From Hippopus hippopus (Eukaryota > Mollusca > Bivalvia > Cardiida > Cardiidae): 64,000 nucleotides of DNA. Each line of letters opens with the position of its first letter. Positions within the stretch are counted from its first letter, which is position 1. The translations under genes and the position numbers were made by a program. Under the pieces are notes generated by a model. It was not told the DNA's origin. It was given only the letters and a program-made list of their open reading frames with translations, and did no database searches. Location: the NCBI GenBank assembly GCA_946811185.2, contig OX328108.1:21833239-21897238 (forward strand). Direction: 5' to 3'. Of this stretch, positions 1 to 7,672 are shown one piece after another.

Positions 1-420
1 GTCTAACAGCACTACAAACTCTATCCGGGTCGTAGTAGTCAAAAGAAGTCCAAAATAGGCAGCGAGCGCTTCGCCTTATTATTATTAGTTTTTTTGGCCG
101 GGGTTTGGGGGTTCAGAGATAGTGAAAGGACAGGTCCGAAATATATTTCTAGTGTTGATTTGATGATATCTTTGAAAAGTGACTGCAACTTTTTTTATTT
201 TTTGAGAACTATTTTGGGCATGTTTCCAGAAAAGTAGCATTTCTACCATCCGGAAAGGCCTTCGTTAACAGTTTTTTTTACTAATCATAGTATACGATCT
301 TCGTAAGAGAGGCCCCGACTTGCAGTTAATGGGTTAAAAATTGTATAAAGAGGGGGGAGGAGGATTTATATTTGAAATGAGGGAAATGAGGGTTTGGGGT
401 CATTGTGAATTCTTGAAAAT

Positions 421-433
421 GGACTTTCTTTTG
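421..433 (-). promoter_or_regulatory. Histone downstream element-like purine tract (U7 snRNA target candidate)
   Basis: The minus strand reads CAAAAGAAAGTCC and begins 9 nt after the stem-loop. It is close to the CAAGAAAGA type of histone downstream element that base-pairs with U7 snRNA. Between the stem and this tract most units read AAACCAATT, giving an ACCA-like cleavage context. Copy 1 has AAATCAATT instead. No AATAAA signal lies nearby on this strand. Confidence 0.7.
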
Positions 434-442
434 AATTGATTT

Positions 443-458
443 GGCTCTTAAAAGGGCC
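443..458 (-). terminator. Histone-type 3'-end stem-loop (copy 1; same place in every unit)
   Basis: Read on the minus strand this is GGCCCUUUUAAGAGCC, which fits the metazoan replication-dependent histone consensus GGYYYUHHUHARRRCC at every position. It forms a 6-bp stem with one C-A mismatch and the four-base loop UUUA. It is preceded by AAAAC, as in many histone genes. It begins about 25 nt after the stop codon, inside the usual histone range. In every copy the element occupies the 16 nt starting 26 bases below the last base of the stop codon. Confidence 0.85.
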
Positions 459-483
459 GTTTTGAAGAAAACGACTTGAATAA

Positions 484-813
484 TTATTCAGAGTCGGAAG
501 AATAATCTGAGTCGGACGCCTGCACGATTTCCACGGATTCGTTGAACAGCTCCCGGCGAAGTTCGGCAACCTGGTCAGCTTTGCAATAGGCATAATCATA
601 ATACATGTTGCGTGCTCCTTCAATGACAGCAAGTTTCAGTCGAAGGTTATAGCGGAACGATCTGTTGTTTGCACGTTTTGCCATCTTGTAGCGTTTCTGC
701 ACCTCGCCTAGACGTTGGTTCAGCAAGACGATCTGGTCGCAGGCTTTTCTAAAACGTCGTTCAGTATCACTTAAAGTGAATCGTTTGTCAAGAGCTTTCA
801 TTCTTGAAGGCAT
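484..813 (-). CDS. Array gene copy 1: unrecognised 109-aa helical protein with histone-type mRNA 3' end
   Basis: I do not recognise this protein. Residues about 15-50 and 52-90 look like two long helices separated by a short polar turn (KRANNRS). The body is rich in Arg and Lys, with the segment SFRYNLRLKLAVIEGARNMY at its centre. The tail (about 100-109, SDSDYSSDSE) is acidic and serine-rich, with sites of the casein-kinase-2 type. No signal peptide, membrane segment, zinc site or clear histone fold is visible. The ATG at 813 has A at -3 and lies about 60 bp downstream of a TATA box, leaving room for a leader of only about 30 nt. There is one exon. The stop is followed after about 25 nt by a histone-type stem-loop (443-458) and a purine-rich element (421-433). 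This copy encodes the majority protein shared by 14 of the 29 copies. By analogy with histone genes I infer S-phase-coupled expression and possibly a chromatin role. Neither is shown by the sequence. Confidence 0.85.
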   Translation of the reverse strand: MPSRMKALDKRFTLSDTERRFRKACDQIVLLNQRLGEVQKRYKMAKRANNRSFRYNLRLKLAVIEGARNMYYDYAYCKADQVAELRRELFNESVEIVQASDSDYSSDSE

Positions 814-872
814 GTTGATGTTGTATCGATTTGGATAGCTAGTTGCTAATAACTTTTACGGTAGGCTCGGGC

Positions 873-880
873 TATATATA
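873..880 (-). promoter_or_regulatory. TATA box of array gene (copy 1)
   Basis: TATATATA in the context gagaaTATATATAgcccgag on the minus strand lies 60 bp upstream of the ATG. It predicts a start site near 840-850 and a leader of about 30 nt. The box is present in all 29 copies at +60 from the first base of the ATG, or +57 in copies 8, 9, 15 and 19, which lack three leader bases. Confidence 0.75.
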
Positions 881-919
881 TTCTCGCATGGTCTAAGACT
901 AATACACTCAAAATGCCAA

Positions 920-934
920 TGTCATATTATGACA
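920..934. promoter_or_regulatory. Upstream palindrome TGTCATATTATGACA
   Basis: A perfect 7-1-7 palindrome lies about 40 bp upstream of the TATA box. Its half site TGTCA/TGACA recurs as TTGACAC about 20 bp further upstream. The position suggests a proximal promoter element for a dimeric factor. The factor is unknown. Confidence 0.5.
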
Positions 935-1006
935 CCTAAACATTGTGCCAAAATGAGTTGACACTTAGCTAATTACGCACACGACTTTAGAACAACATCC
1001 TCGTTT

Positions 1007-1026
1007 GCTAATCGATTAGCCACGTG
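1007..1026. promoter_or_regulatory. Upstream palindrome GCTAATCGATTAGC next to an E-box CACGTG
   Basis: A perfect 14-bp palindrome at 1007-1020 contains TAATCGATTA, which resembles homeodomain or CUT-type sites. It abuts a canonical CACGTG E-box at 1021-1026. The pair lies about 195-215 bp upstream of the ATG and is kept in the array units, except that copies 14 and 18 have one change in the palindrome (GCCAATCGATTAGC). The Polinton-like element inserted just 4 bp beyond the E-box. Confidence 0.5.
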
Positions 1027-1030
1027 GGCA
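1025..1030 (+). repeat. Left target site duplication TGGGCA
   Basis: The six bases TGGGCA directly precede the element and recur directly after it at 16001-16006. Uninterrupted units read CACGTGGGCATGTAAATGG at this point, with a single TGGGCA. This proves a 6-bp duplication on insertion, the length expected of a Polinton-type integrase. Confidence 0.97.
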
Positions 1031-2395
1031 AGTAGTAATAGCGTATCTTTGCTTGTAAACAAAGATGCTAGGTTGTTATAGAAACATACATGTTGAAACT
1101 TGTTTCACCATGAAGACTAACCTACTGTGTAGTATACGGGTTATTATGATGTCGTCTATTTGAATTGTTTTTCAATAGCGCCACTCGTCTTTAAGTGCTT
1201 TTCAAATATTGGTGATTGGTACTTAATCCGCCTAAAGATACTTTGAGGTATATGAAGACTGATTAAAGATGTAATTTGATTGTGTCTTTAAAGTGAAGAC
1301 AATGTATACATTATTTGAAAAACCTTATTGGTACGAAATTTGAAGCTCTGATAAATGGTAAAAACATTGTGGGAAAAAAGATGGTTGGACGAGGTATTGA
1401 GATAAAACCCACCACCTTTTAATTATTATAAACCTATTGGCTGGTAAGCGCGACTAACTGACCTTTTATGGACGATGTAGATCGAGCTTAGACTGTACAG
1501 GATATGCAGTTTGATCTTTGTTAAGGACAGTGTAGATCAAGATCAGACTACACAGAACATGCTGAGCGACCTTCTAATTATAATTAACCCTTTGTGTAGA
1601 TGAAGATCAGACTGCACAGAACATTCAGTTTGATCTTTGTTGCGGCTAGTGTAGATCAAGATTAGACTGCGCAGAACATGCGGCGCGAGCCCCCCAATTA
1701 TTATTAACCCTTTAGCTGTTGCGCGCGACTCACTGACCTTTTACGGGCACTGTAGATCAAAGTCTGACTGCAGAAGAACATGCGCTTTAATGTTTGTTGC
1801 GGACAGTGTAGATCAAGATCAGACTACAAAGAACATGCAGCCGTCCAATTATTATTAATCCTTTAGCTGTTGCGCGCGACTCACTGACCTTTTACAGGCA
1901 CTGTAGATCAAAGTCTGACTGCAGAAGAACATGCGCTTTAATGTTTGTTGCGGACAGTGTAGATCAATATTTCGGTTATTGATGTCGAATTGAAAATTTA
2001 AGTGTAGATCAAGATCATACTACACAGAACACGATAAGGTAATATTATTTCCCCCTAAATCATAACTTTGAAACAGCAATGTTTGGGTTATTGGAGGTTA
2101 TTGATGTAAAGGATGTGAGCAGTACGTTTAATCTCGTTCAAACGTGTCCAGTCAAGTTTCTTTTTGTCGGTTATTTCATTATATAAATTTTACTACGATG
2201 TCTTTAAACAATTATTGACTTTCCGCCCCAAATTATTATTAACCCTTTTAATTGCCAAGCGCCACTCACTGACCTTTTGAGGACAGTGTAGATCAAGATC
2301 AGACTACAAAGAACATGCAGCCGTCCAATTATTATTGTTAAGTTTCTTTTTGTCAGTTATTGCTTTATATAAATTTTACTGCGATGTCTTTAAAC
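1031..2395 (+). repeat. Left terminal inverted repeat
   Basis: By eye this matches the reverse complement of 14632-16000 with only scattered differences (for example GCGTATC against GCGTCTC near the tip). Beyond 2395 the two arms remain similar but degenerate to about 2570. A small hairpin (ATCTTTG 1045-1051 with CAAAGAT 1060-1066) lies close to the tip. Inside are an approximately 150-bp tandem duplication (1694-1960), an approximately 92-bp direct repeat (2152-2260 and 2340-2432) and the dispersed dyad motif listed separately. Confidence 0.92.
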
Positions 2396-2560
2396 AATTA
2401 TTGACTTTCCGCCCCAATATTATTAACCCTTTGGCAGCTTAGTGCAAATCACTGATCTTTTGCACACAGTGTCGATCAAGATCAGACTACAGAAGAACAT
2501 GTAGTTTAATATTTGTTACTTATTGGGTAGATCAAGATCAGACTGCGCAAAACAGAATAA
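1470..2560 (+). repeat. Subterminal iterated dyad motif TGTAG-N12-CTACA (about 12 copies)
   Basis: The core TGTAGATCAAGATCAGACTA, or a close variant, recurs near 1476, 1531, 1595, 1649, 1751, 1807, 1902, 1958, 2003, 2287, 2469 and 2527. Its ends TGTAG and CTACA are inverted repeats, and the middle contains GATCAAGATC. It is usually followed by AGAACATG and interspersed with AATTATTATTAACCCTTT and CACTGACCTTTT. The mirror-image set fills the right arm. Such arrays often bind a replication or transposition protein. The role here is inferred. Confidence 0.8.
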
Positions 2561-2570
2561 TGGCCTCGGG

Positions 2571-2747
2571 TAAAAACTAGTAATTGTAACCTTCCCTGAG
2601 TGTTACAGAAACATACATGTTAAAACTTGTTTTACTGTGAAGACTGACCCTGCCTTCTGATTGGTTATTTTTCTGTGTAAAGGGTCGACATGTCCATAGC
2701 TGTTTGATCCTAATCTGAAAATAGTCCACTAACCAAAATGAAGAATT
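2571..2747. other. Leader region between left repeat and first gene
   Basis: This AT-rich stretch has no open frame and no clear TATA box. Part of it (about 2602-2642, ACATACATGTTAAAACTTGTTT) resembles the tip region of the inverted repeat near 1083-1112, so it is a diverged partial copy of it. The promoter for the two downstream genes must lie here or in the repeat. Confidence 0.4.
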
Positions 2748-2867
2748 ATGACGTTATTTCTAAAAATAAAATCACGCCTCTTTTTGAAAACGAGGCTGTC
2801 GCTGCAGTTTTTATGGACGCTATTGACCGTTTCTTATCATTCTAATTCTAGAATTGAAACCGTCAAC

Positions 2868-3158
2868 ATGAATACTTTTGAAGCTACTTTAGAAATTATT
2901 GTGAACTCTTTTACCAATGCTGAGGAATTAATGAATTTTGCGGCAACGATAGGAATTCAAGATTCTCCGATAGTGAGGTTCCGTTTATTTCAACTACAAA
3001 ACCTGGAATACGATTCTGAGTTTGTGAACGGACAAATAGAAAATGTGTTGGAACATTTGGATGGGCCAATAAACATTACGAGTGAGACCATTACAGACGA
3101 TTTAGAACTGGCACTGCAATATATAAGAAGGGAAGAGGAGATAGAGGCGTCCATTTAA
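2868..3158 (+). CDS. Small acidic protein upstream of PolB, unrecognised (96 aa)
   Basis: I do not recognise this gene. The open frame extends upstream to an ATG at 2748, but those extra 40 codons encode a Leu/Lys/Arg-rich stretch that looks like a leader sequence read by chance. I prefer the ATG at 2868 (MNTFEATLEIIV). The product is acidic, mostly helical in appearance and ends RREEEIEASI. The stop is 21 bp before the PolB start, and both genes lie on the same strand, so they probably share a transcript. Candidate roles are terminal protein or a polymerase accessory factor, both by position only. Confidence 0.5.
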   Translation: MNTFEATLEIIVNSFTNAEELMNFAATIGIQDSPIVRFRLFQLQNLEYDSEFVNGQIENVLEHLDGPINITSETITDDLELALQYIRREEEIEASI

Positions 3159-3179
3159 GCTCTTCTATTTGACGAGGAA

Positions 3180-5675
3180 ATGGACAATATAGCCAGAGTC
3201 TGTATAGAAGATGGAGAGTGGAACCCTGAATCTCCAAGCACAGTGCGAGAATCTCAGCAGGGGTCAGCGTACAACTTAAACTATACGATGAAAAAGAAAT
3301 CAGAAAGAACGTATGCAAAAAATGCGGCAGTGGATCGGACCTACCAAGTGAAAATGAATGAACAGCATCATGGATTACGGTTACAAGACGTAAAGAAAGG
3401 ACTTCACCAGATGTTTGAAGATGTGTTAGAAAAAGCTCGGGGTTATTTAGCGGAGAATGATTTGGGAAGAGTGGTCATCCACCATAATGGATTACACGAT
3501 CCCATTATTGTTCCCCTACAACCCTGGGAGAACCTACACGTCGACACGGTGATGGAGATTATTGAGAAAGTACTTAACAGCAACCAAGATCTCTCCATTG
3601 ATGATAGTTTTGAGATTATCGTTGGATCCATTGACCTACCCAAAGGAGGAGCGAGGAGACGAATTACAAAAATTAAAGGTGAGAAAAACTCTCTACATTT
3701 AAAAAAGTCAATTGTTACTATCGAGAATGAAGACAACATGTGTATGGCGAGAGCTATAGGCGTCGGCTGGGCAAAGTTACGCCGATGCAGTCAAGAAGAG
3801 TGGAAGGAGGTGACGAAGAAGAGACAGGGTAAAAGTAATTTAGATTTAGTATTGGAACACCAGAAAGTGCCAAAAAGCTATTACAATGATCTAGTGAACA
3901 AAAACCTTAAACAGCAGAAACAGTTAGCAGAAGCATTATGTCAGTATGCCGGGGTAAACGCAGACAGACCGGCCAGTCTCAATGATGTGGGGGCGTTTGA
4001 AGAGCTTCTCGGGGTTCGTGTGATGGTGGTGAGTGCTCGTTTAGGCAATAAATTTATTACAGCGCCAAGCAGTGATGACCGCCCGTGTGTCTACATTTAT
4101 TTAGTGGACGACGAGCACTTTCACGCCATAACCAGCATCACGGGGTTCTTCAGCGCCATATACTTTTGCGATAAATGCCTCAAACATTATGATCATAGGG
4201 AATACCATGAATGCGAAATAAAGTGTATTGTCTGCAAGAGAAACTTATGTTATGATGAGGAGCCTGTCAAATGCGCGAACTGTAACATGACTTGTAGATC
4301 AGTAGAGTGTTACGACGAACATAAGAAGGTCCCTTTACATACCAAAGGGAAAAAGAAAGGACAGCCCAGTGGCCCTTCACAATGCGAAAAATGGTGGAAA
4401 TGCCCCACATGTTTCAAGGTGTTGAGAACAGACAAACGTAAAAAGGAGGAGCATCGATGTGGCGAATACCAGTGCTCCTCCTGTCACAAATATGTCATGG
4501 ATGATCATAAATGTTATTTAAGAGCCACACCGGCCAAAGAATATTACATTCCAAAATTTATATTTTTTGATTTTGAATGCAGTCAGGATGAGATGAGCTA
4601 CTGCGTTGAAGGATACGTACCCGATTCTAAATTGAATTGTAAGGACTGCCAATTGCCAGAGATATGTAAATCTTGCTCCAAATGTCAGAATTGCAAAACA
4701 GCATGGTGCGGTAAAGCGACCCACCGTCCAAACTTTGTTGTAGCGCATTCAGTATGCCCTAAATGCATTGAAAAAGAACTGACACCCGATTCCGTATGTA
4801 AGGGTTGTGGTACTCGTTGCGAAGAATGTGACAACACTGATCTGCACGAGAATGAGGACCCAGGTCCTTGTCCCGGTAAATGCGGATTCAGAGAAGTCAT
4901 ATTCGAGGGCGCGGATACCGCCGAAAAGTTTGGACAGTGGCTCTTTACGGATCAACACGAATATTTCAAGGTTGTTGCCCATAACATGAAAGGGTATGAT
5001 GGCTATTTTATTTTGGAATATTTGATCGATCAATCCATAAGGCCGGACAAAATTATTTACAACGGTTCGAAAATTATGTATATGACAGTGGAGAAAGATT
5101 TACATATGAAGGTGATTGACAGTCTCAACTTTTTACCCATGAAATTATCAGCACTCCCCGAAGCATTTGGCTTACATGAATTGAAAAAAGGGTGGTTCCC
5201 GCATTATTTTAATACTAGAGAGAATCAAAATTATGTTGGACCCTACCCTGATGCTAAAGATTATGGTTACGATTTTATGAGTGAGAAAGAAAGAAGCGAG
5301 TTAATAGCGTGGTTGAGTGAGAGAGAAAATGAAATATTTGATTTTAGAAAAGAAATGTTAGAATATTGTAGAAGTGATGTTGATATTTTAAGACAAGCTT
5401 GTATGAAATTTAGACATTTATTAATGAGTGCTACGGGGGAAGAGATAGTGGTTGTCAACAAAAAAGGGAAGGAAGAGAAAAAATGGGTTGGAGCCGTGGA
5501 TCCATTCGATTCAGTCACTATAGCTTCCGTTTGCATGAATGTTTTTAGAACCAAATTTTTGGAAGAAACATGGCGCGTAAAACTGCAAGGCAATAATCAA
5601 TGGGTACCCGCAAAAGTCATCGACGAAAAATTGTACATACAAAAAGAAACGAATGGGTCAACGAATCCAAATTGA
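3180..5675 (+). CDS. polB: Protein-primed type B DNA polymerase, N-terminal part (exonuclease domain), truncated by frameshift
   Basis: This is the first 831 codons of a Polinton PolB. The ATG at 3180 has G at -3 and +4 and follows the previous stop by 21 bp. Residues 180-320 contain DNMC (Cys188) and DEHFHAITS (His313/His315), a Cys/His pattern recalling an OTU- or papain-like cysteine protease fold. Residues 330-450 are rich in CxxC pairs, probably zinc-binding. The 3'-5' exonuclease follows: ExoI FFDFEC (Asp464, Glu466), a second Cys-rich insertion at about 487-568, ExoII HNMKGYDGYF (Asn602, Asp607) and ExoIII YCRSDVDIL (Tyr729, Asp733). TIASVCMNVFR at 780-790 is a typical Polinton PolB signature. 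The frame is lost near 5643-5648 inside a duplicated module and ends after nine foreign codons. The polymerase domain continues in the -1 frame. Confidence 0.92.
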   Translation: MDNIARVCIEDGEWNPESPSTVRESQQGSAYNLNYTMKKKSERTYAKNAAVDRTYQVKMNEQHHGLRLQDVKKGLHQMFEDVLEKARGYLAENDLGRVVIHHNGLHDPIIVPLQPWENLHVDTVMEIIEKVLNSNQDLSIDDSFEIIVGSIDLPKGGARRRITKIKGEKNSLHLKKSIVTIENEDNMCMARAIGVGWAKLRRCSQEEWKEVTKKRQGKSNLDLVLEHQKVPKSYYNDLVNKNLKQQKQLAEALCQYAGVNADRPASLNDVGAFEELLGVRVMVVSARLGNKFITAPSSDDRPCVYIYLVDDEHFHAITSITGFFSAIYFCDKCLKHYDHREYHECEIKCIVCKRNLCYDEEPVKCANCNMTCRSVECYDEHKKVPLHTKGKKKGQPSGPSQCEKWWKCPTCFKVLRTDKRKKEEHRCGEYQCSSCHKYVMDDHKCYLRATPAKEYYIPKFIFFDFECSQDEMSYCVEGYVPDSKLNCKDCQLPEICKSCSKCQNCKTAWCGKATHRPNFVVAHSVCPKCIEKELTPDSVCKGCGTRCEECDNTDLHENEDPGPCPGKCGFREVIFEGADTAEKFGQWLFTDQHEYFKVVAHNMKGYDGYFILEYLIDQSIRPDKIIYNGSKIMYMTVEKDLHMKVIDSLNFLPMKLSALPEAFGLHELKKGWFPHYFNTRENQNYVGPYPDAKDYGYDFMSEKERSELIAWLSERENEIFDFRKEMLEYCRSDVDILRQACMKFRHLLMSATGEEIVVVNKKGKEEKKWVGAVDPFDSVTIASVCMNVFRTKFLEETWRVKLQGNNQWVPAKVIDEKLYIQKETNGSTNPN

Positions 5676-5895
5676 AAGGAGTGAAAGTGTGCAAGAAAGA
5701 ATTTGTAAGTACCCCCATAGCGGAAATGGAAGAAACATGGCGCGTAAAACTGCAAGGCAATGATCAATGGGTACCCGCAAAAGTCATCGACGAAAAATTG
5801 TATATACAAAACGGAAACGAGTGGGTCCAAGAATCCGAATTGAAAGGAGAGAAAGTGTGCGAGAAAGAATTTGTGAGTTCCCCCATAGCGAAAAT
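5561..5895 (+). repeat. In-gene tandem duplication (167 + 168 bp) in PolB
   Basis: Positions 5561-5727 and 5728-5895 are two copies of one segment, encoding a 56-residue module that starts EETWRVKLQGN and ends KEFVSSPIA. The first copy lacks one base relative to the second, at the run CAAAAAGAAAC (about 5640-5651; CAAAACGGAAAC in copy two). The one-base loss causes the frameshift. The module sits between the exonuclease domain and the segment leading to the polymerase palm. Confidence 0.92.
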
Positions 5896-7672
5896 TCCTC
5901 CCAGTGGTTACAATGATCAATACAGTAAAGCGTCAATTCAATGGTTAGAGTGGAGGGCGAAACTCGATAACGTTCATATCCAACATGCTTTGAATGAAGG
6001 GGAGAAAACGATCCCCGGCACTCGCTACAAATTGGACGGATATTGTAGAGAAACCAACACGGTCTATGAATATCACGGATGTATATTTCATGGATGCCCC
6101 GTGTGTTTCTCTGACAATCGTGAAGAAACGTATCACCCACTCACACACCAGTCTTTGGACGAATTGTACGCGCTGACATTGAAAAAACAAACACGCCTCG
6201 AAAATTTAGGTATGAAATATATTTGTATTTGGGATCACGACTTCAAAAAACAACAAAACCAAAACCCTGAACTTCGGCAATTCATTTCTCAGCTAGATAT
6301 CATGGATCGACTAGACCCGAGAGAAAGTTTCTTTGGGGGTCGCACCAATGCGAGCCGGCTCTATTACAAAGTAAAAGAAAACGAGCGAGTGAAATATGTG
6401 GATTTTACGAGTCTGTATCCATGGGTAAACAAGTATTGTCGATATCCCTTAGGTCACCCCACAGTCATTACCAAAGATTTCGGGGACATCAAGGATTATT
6501 TTGGTATTGCCAAGGTGAAGATTATCCCTCCCAGGGGACTCTATCACCCAGTCCTTCCTTACAGGTCCAACGGCAAACTAAAGTTTTCTTTATGTCGGAC
6601 CTGCGCGGATACCGAAAGTCAAACCCCGTGCGAATGTACAAATGAACAAAGAGAGTTGACTGGTACGTGGTGCACCCCCGAAATAGAAACGGCTGTCAGA
6701 TTAGGGTATAAAATCACAAAAATTTATGAAGTATACCACTGGGAAGAAAGCACTCAATATGACCCCAAAACCCATGAAGGAGGACTGTTTGCTCAATATA
6801 TTAACACATTTTTGAAATTTAAACAAGAAGCAAGCGGCCCTCCCAAATGGATTAAATGTTACGATGATATGAATAAGTACATCGGACAATATGTGGAAAA
6901 AGAAGGGGTCTCATTGGATCGACAAAATATTCGAAAGAACCCAGGACTTAGAGCTTTGGCAAAACTGTGTCTCAATAGCTTTTGGGGAAAGTTTGGTCAG
7001 AGACTTAATATGCGACAAACGGAATTTTTTCACGAAAGTCAGGCCAACATGTTTTTTCAACTTTTTTCCGATCCATTGAAGCAACCCATCGATTTTCATA
7101 TATTGTCTAATGATACGATACAAGTCGAATGGCAGTATAAGGACGATTGTCAACCCGAAGATAACAAAACCAATATATATTTGGCAACATTTACAACGTG
7201 CTGGGCCAGACTTAAACTTTACAGTGTACTTGAGGCATTAAACAGAAGAGTCTTGTATTACGATACGGACAGTGTGATATACGTGAGTCGTCCAAATGAG
7301 TATGATCCACCTCTAGGTGATTACTTGGGTGAACTGACGAATGAGCTTCAGAATGGAGAGTACATTGTGGAGTTTGTGTCTGGGGGGCCAAAAAATTATG
7401 CTTACAAAACGAATGAAAACAATGAAACTTGTAAAGTGAGGGGATTTACCCTAAATTATAAAAACAGTCAACTCATTAATTTTCATAGCGTGAAAGATAT
7501 AGTCACAGACCCTCAAAGTAGTTCAAATATCACTGTGACCAATCCTAGTAAAATTTGTAGGGATAAAAAGAAAAGAAAATTGTATAATAGAGAAGAACAA
7601 AAAAGTTATCAAATGGTTTATACAAAAAGACGAAAAGTAGACCTCTTTGATACAGAGCCATACGGGTTTTGA
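5600..7672 (+). CDS. polB: Protein-primed type B DNA polymerase, C-terminal part (polymerase domain)
   Basis: This continues the PolB gene in the -1 frame. The ATG at 5600 is only the first in this frame, and true continuity begins near 5645. In this frame's numbering, residues 140-170 hold LDGYC...YEYHGCIFHGCP (Asp146, Glu157), a D-x10-E-x2-GC-x2-HGC pattern common in Polinton PolBs and reminiscent of PD-(D/E)xK nucleases. Palm motif A is VDFTSLYP (Asp268), motif B is KLCLNSFWG (Lys455, Asn459, Gly463) and motif C is YYDTDS (Asp555, Asp557). GGPKNYAYK at 595-603 is the KxY-type thumb motif. The end, VDLFDTEPYGF, is the usual Polinton PolB C-terminus, so the gene is complete at its 3' end. 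All metal-binding aspartates are kept. Apart from one lost base the gene looks intact, implying recent inactivation or a bridging mechanism. Confidence 0.93.
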   Translation: MGTRKSHRRKIVHTKRNEWVNESKLKGVKVCKKEFVSTPIAEMEETWRVKLQGNDQWVPAKVIDEKLYIQNGNEWVQESELKGEKVCEKEFVSSPIAKIPPSGYNDQYSKASIQWLEWRAKLDNVHIQHALNEGEKTIPGTRYKLDGYCRETNTVYEYHGCIFHGCPVCFSDNREETYHPLTHQSLDELYALTLKKQTRLENLGMKYICIWDHDFKKQQNQNPELRQFISQLDIMDRLDPRESFFGGRTNASRLYYKVKENERVKYVDFTSLYPWVNKYCRYPLGHPTVITKDFGDIKDYFGIAKVKIIPPRGLYHPVLPYRSNGKLKFSLCRTCADTESQTPCECTNEQRELTGTWCTPEIETAVRLGYKITKIYEVYHWEESTQYDPKTHEGGLFAQYINTFLKFKQEASGPPKWIKCYDDMNKYIGQYVEKEGVSLDRQNIRKNPGLRALAKLCLNSFWGKFGQRLNMRQTEFFHESQANMFFQLFSDPLKQPIDFHILSNDTIQVEWQYKDDCQPEDNKTNIYLATFTTCWARLKLYSVLEALNRRVLYYDTDSVIYVSRPNEYDPPLGDYLGELTNELQNGEYIVEFVSGGPKNYAYKTNENNETCKVRGFTLNYKNSQLINFHSVKDIVTDPQSSSNITVTNPSKICRDKKKRKLYNREEQKSYQMVYTKRRKVDLFDTEPYGF

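Larger units (their letters stand above)
1..1030. repeat. Tandem array of ~1.72 kb units, left flank of the inserted element
   Basis: This is the part of the tandem array lying left of the Polinton-like element. It begins inside a unit and holds spacer, the TTA/poly-T microsatellite near 75-95, and gene copy 1. The sequence up to 1030 matches the units after 16007 base for base over long stretches. The array therefore continued through this point before the 15 kb insertion. Without the insertion, the interval from copy 1 to copy 2 is 1,387 bp, so the interrupted unit is one of the two short-form units. Confidence 0.97.

Noticed and set aside
366..632. An 88-codon minus-strand frame (starting MLSLKEH) repeated in nearly every unit
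   Set aside because: It starts inside the 109-codon gene in another frame and runs about 75 nt beyond the stem-loop. It would not fit on the processed mRNA. It stays open in all copies only because the units are homogenised.
484..813. The array gene as a divergent core or linker histone
   Set aside because: The 3' end and gene organisation suggest it, but I cannot find histone-fold signatures. The two long helices look more like a hairpin or coiled coil. Left open, not claimed.
5640..5655. Programmed -1 ribosomal frameshift joining the two PolB parts
   Set aside because: The A-run is there, but the in-frame codons (CAA AAA GAA) do not form a good X XXY YYZ slippery site. Comparison with the second module copy explains the shift as a simple base loss.
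5705..5710. GTAAGT, a strong-looking splice donor, near the PolB frameshift
   Set aside because: It lies after the stop of the first frame, and the intact second module has GTGAGT at the same place. It is ordinary coding sequence.
5597..6190. Antisense frames of 80-118 codons across PolB
   Set aside because: They are shadows of the polymerase reading frame. Some span the tandem duplication, which makes them look longer.
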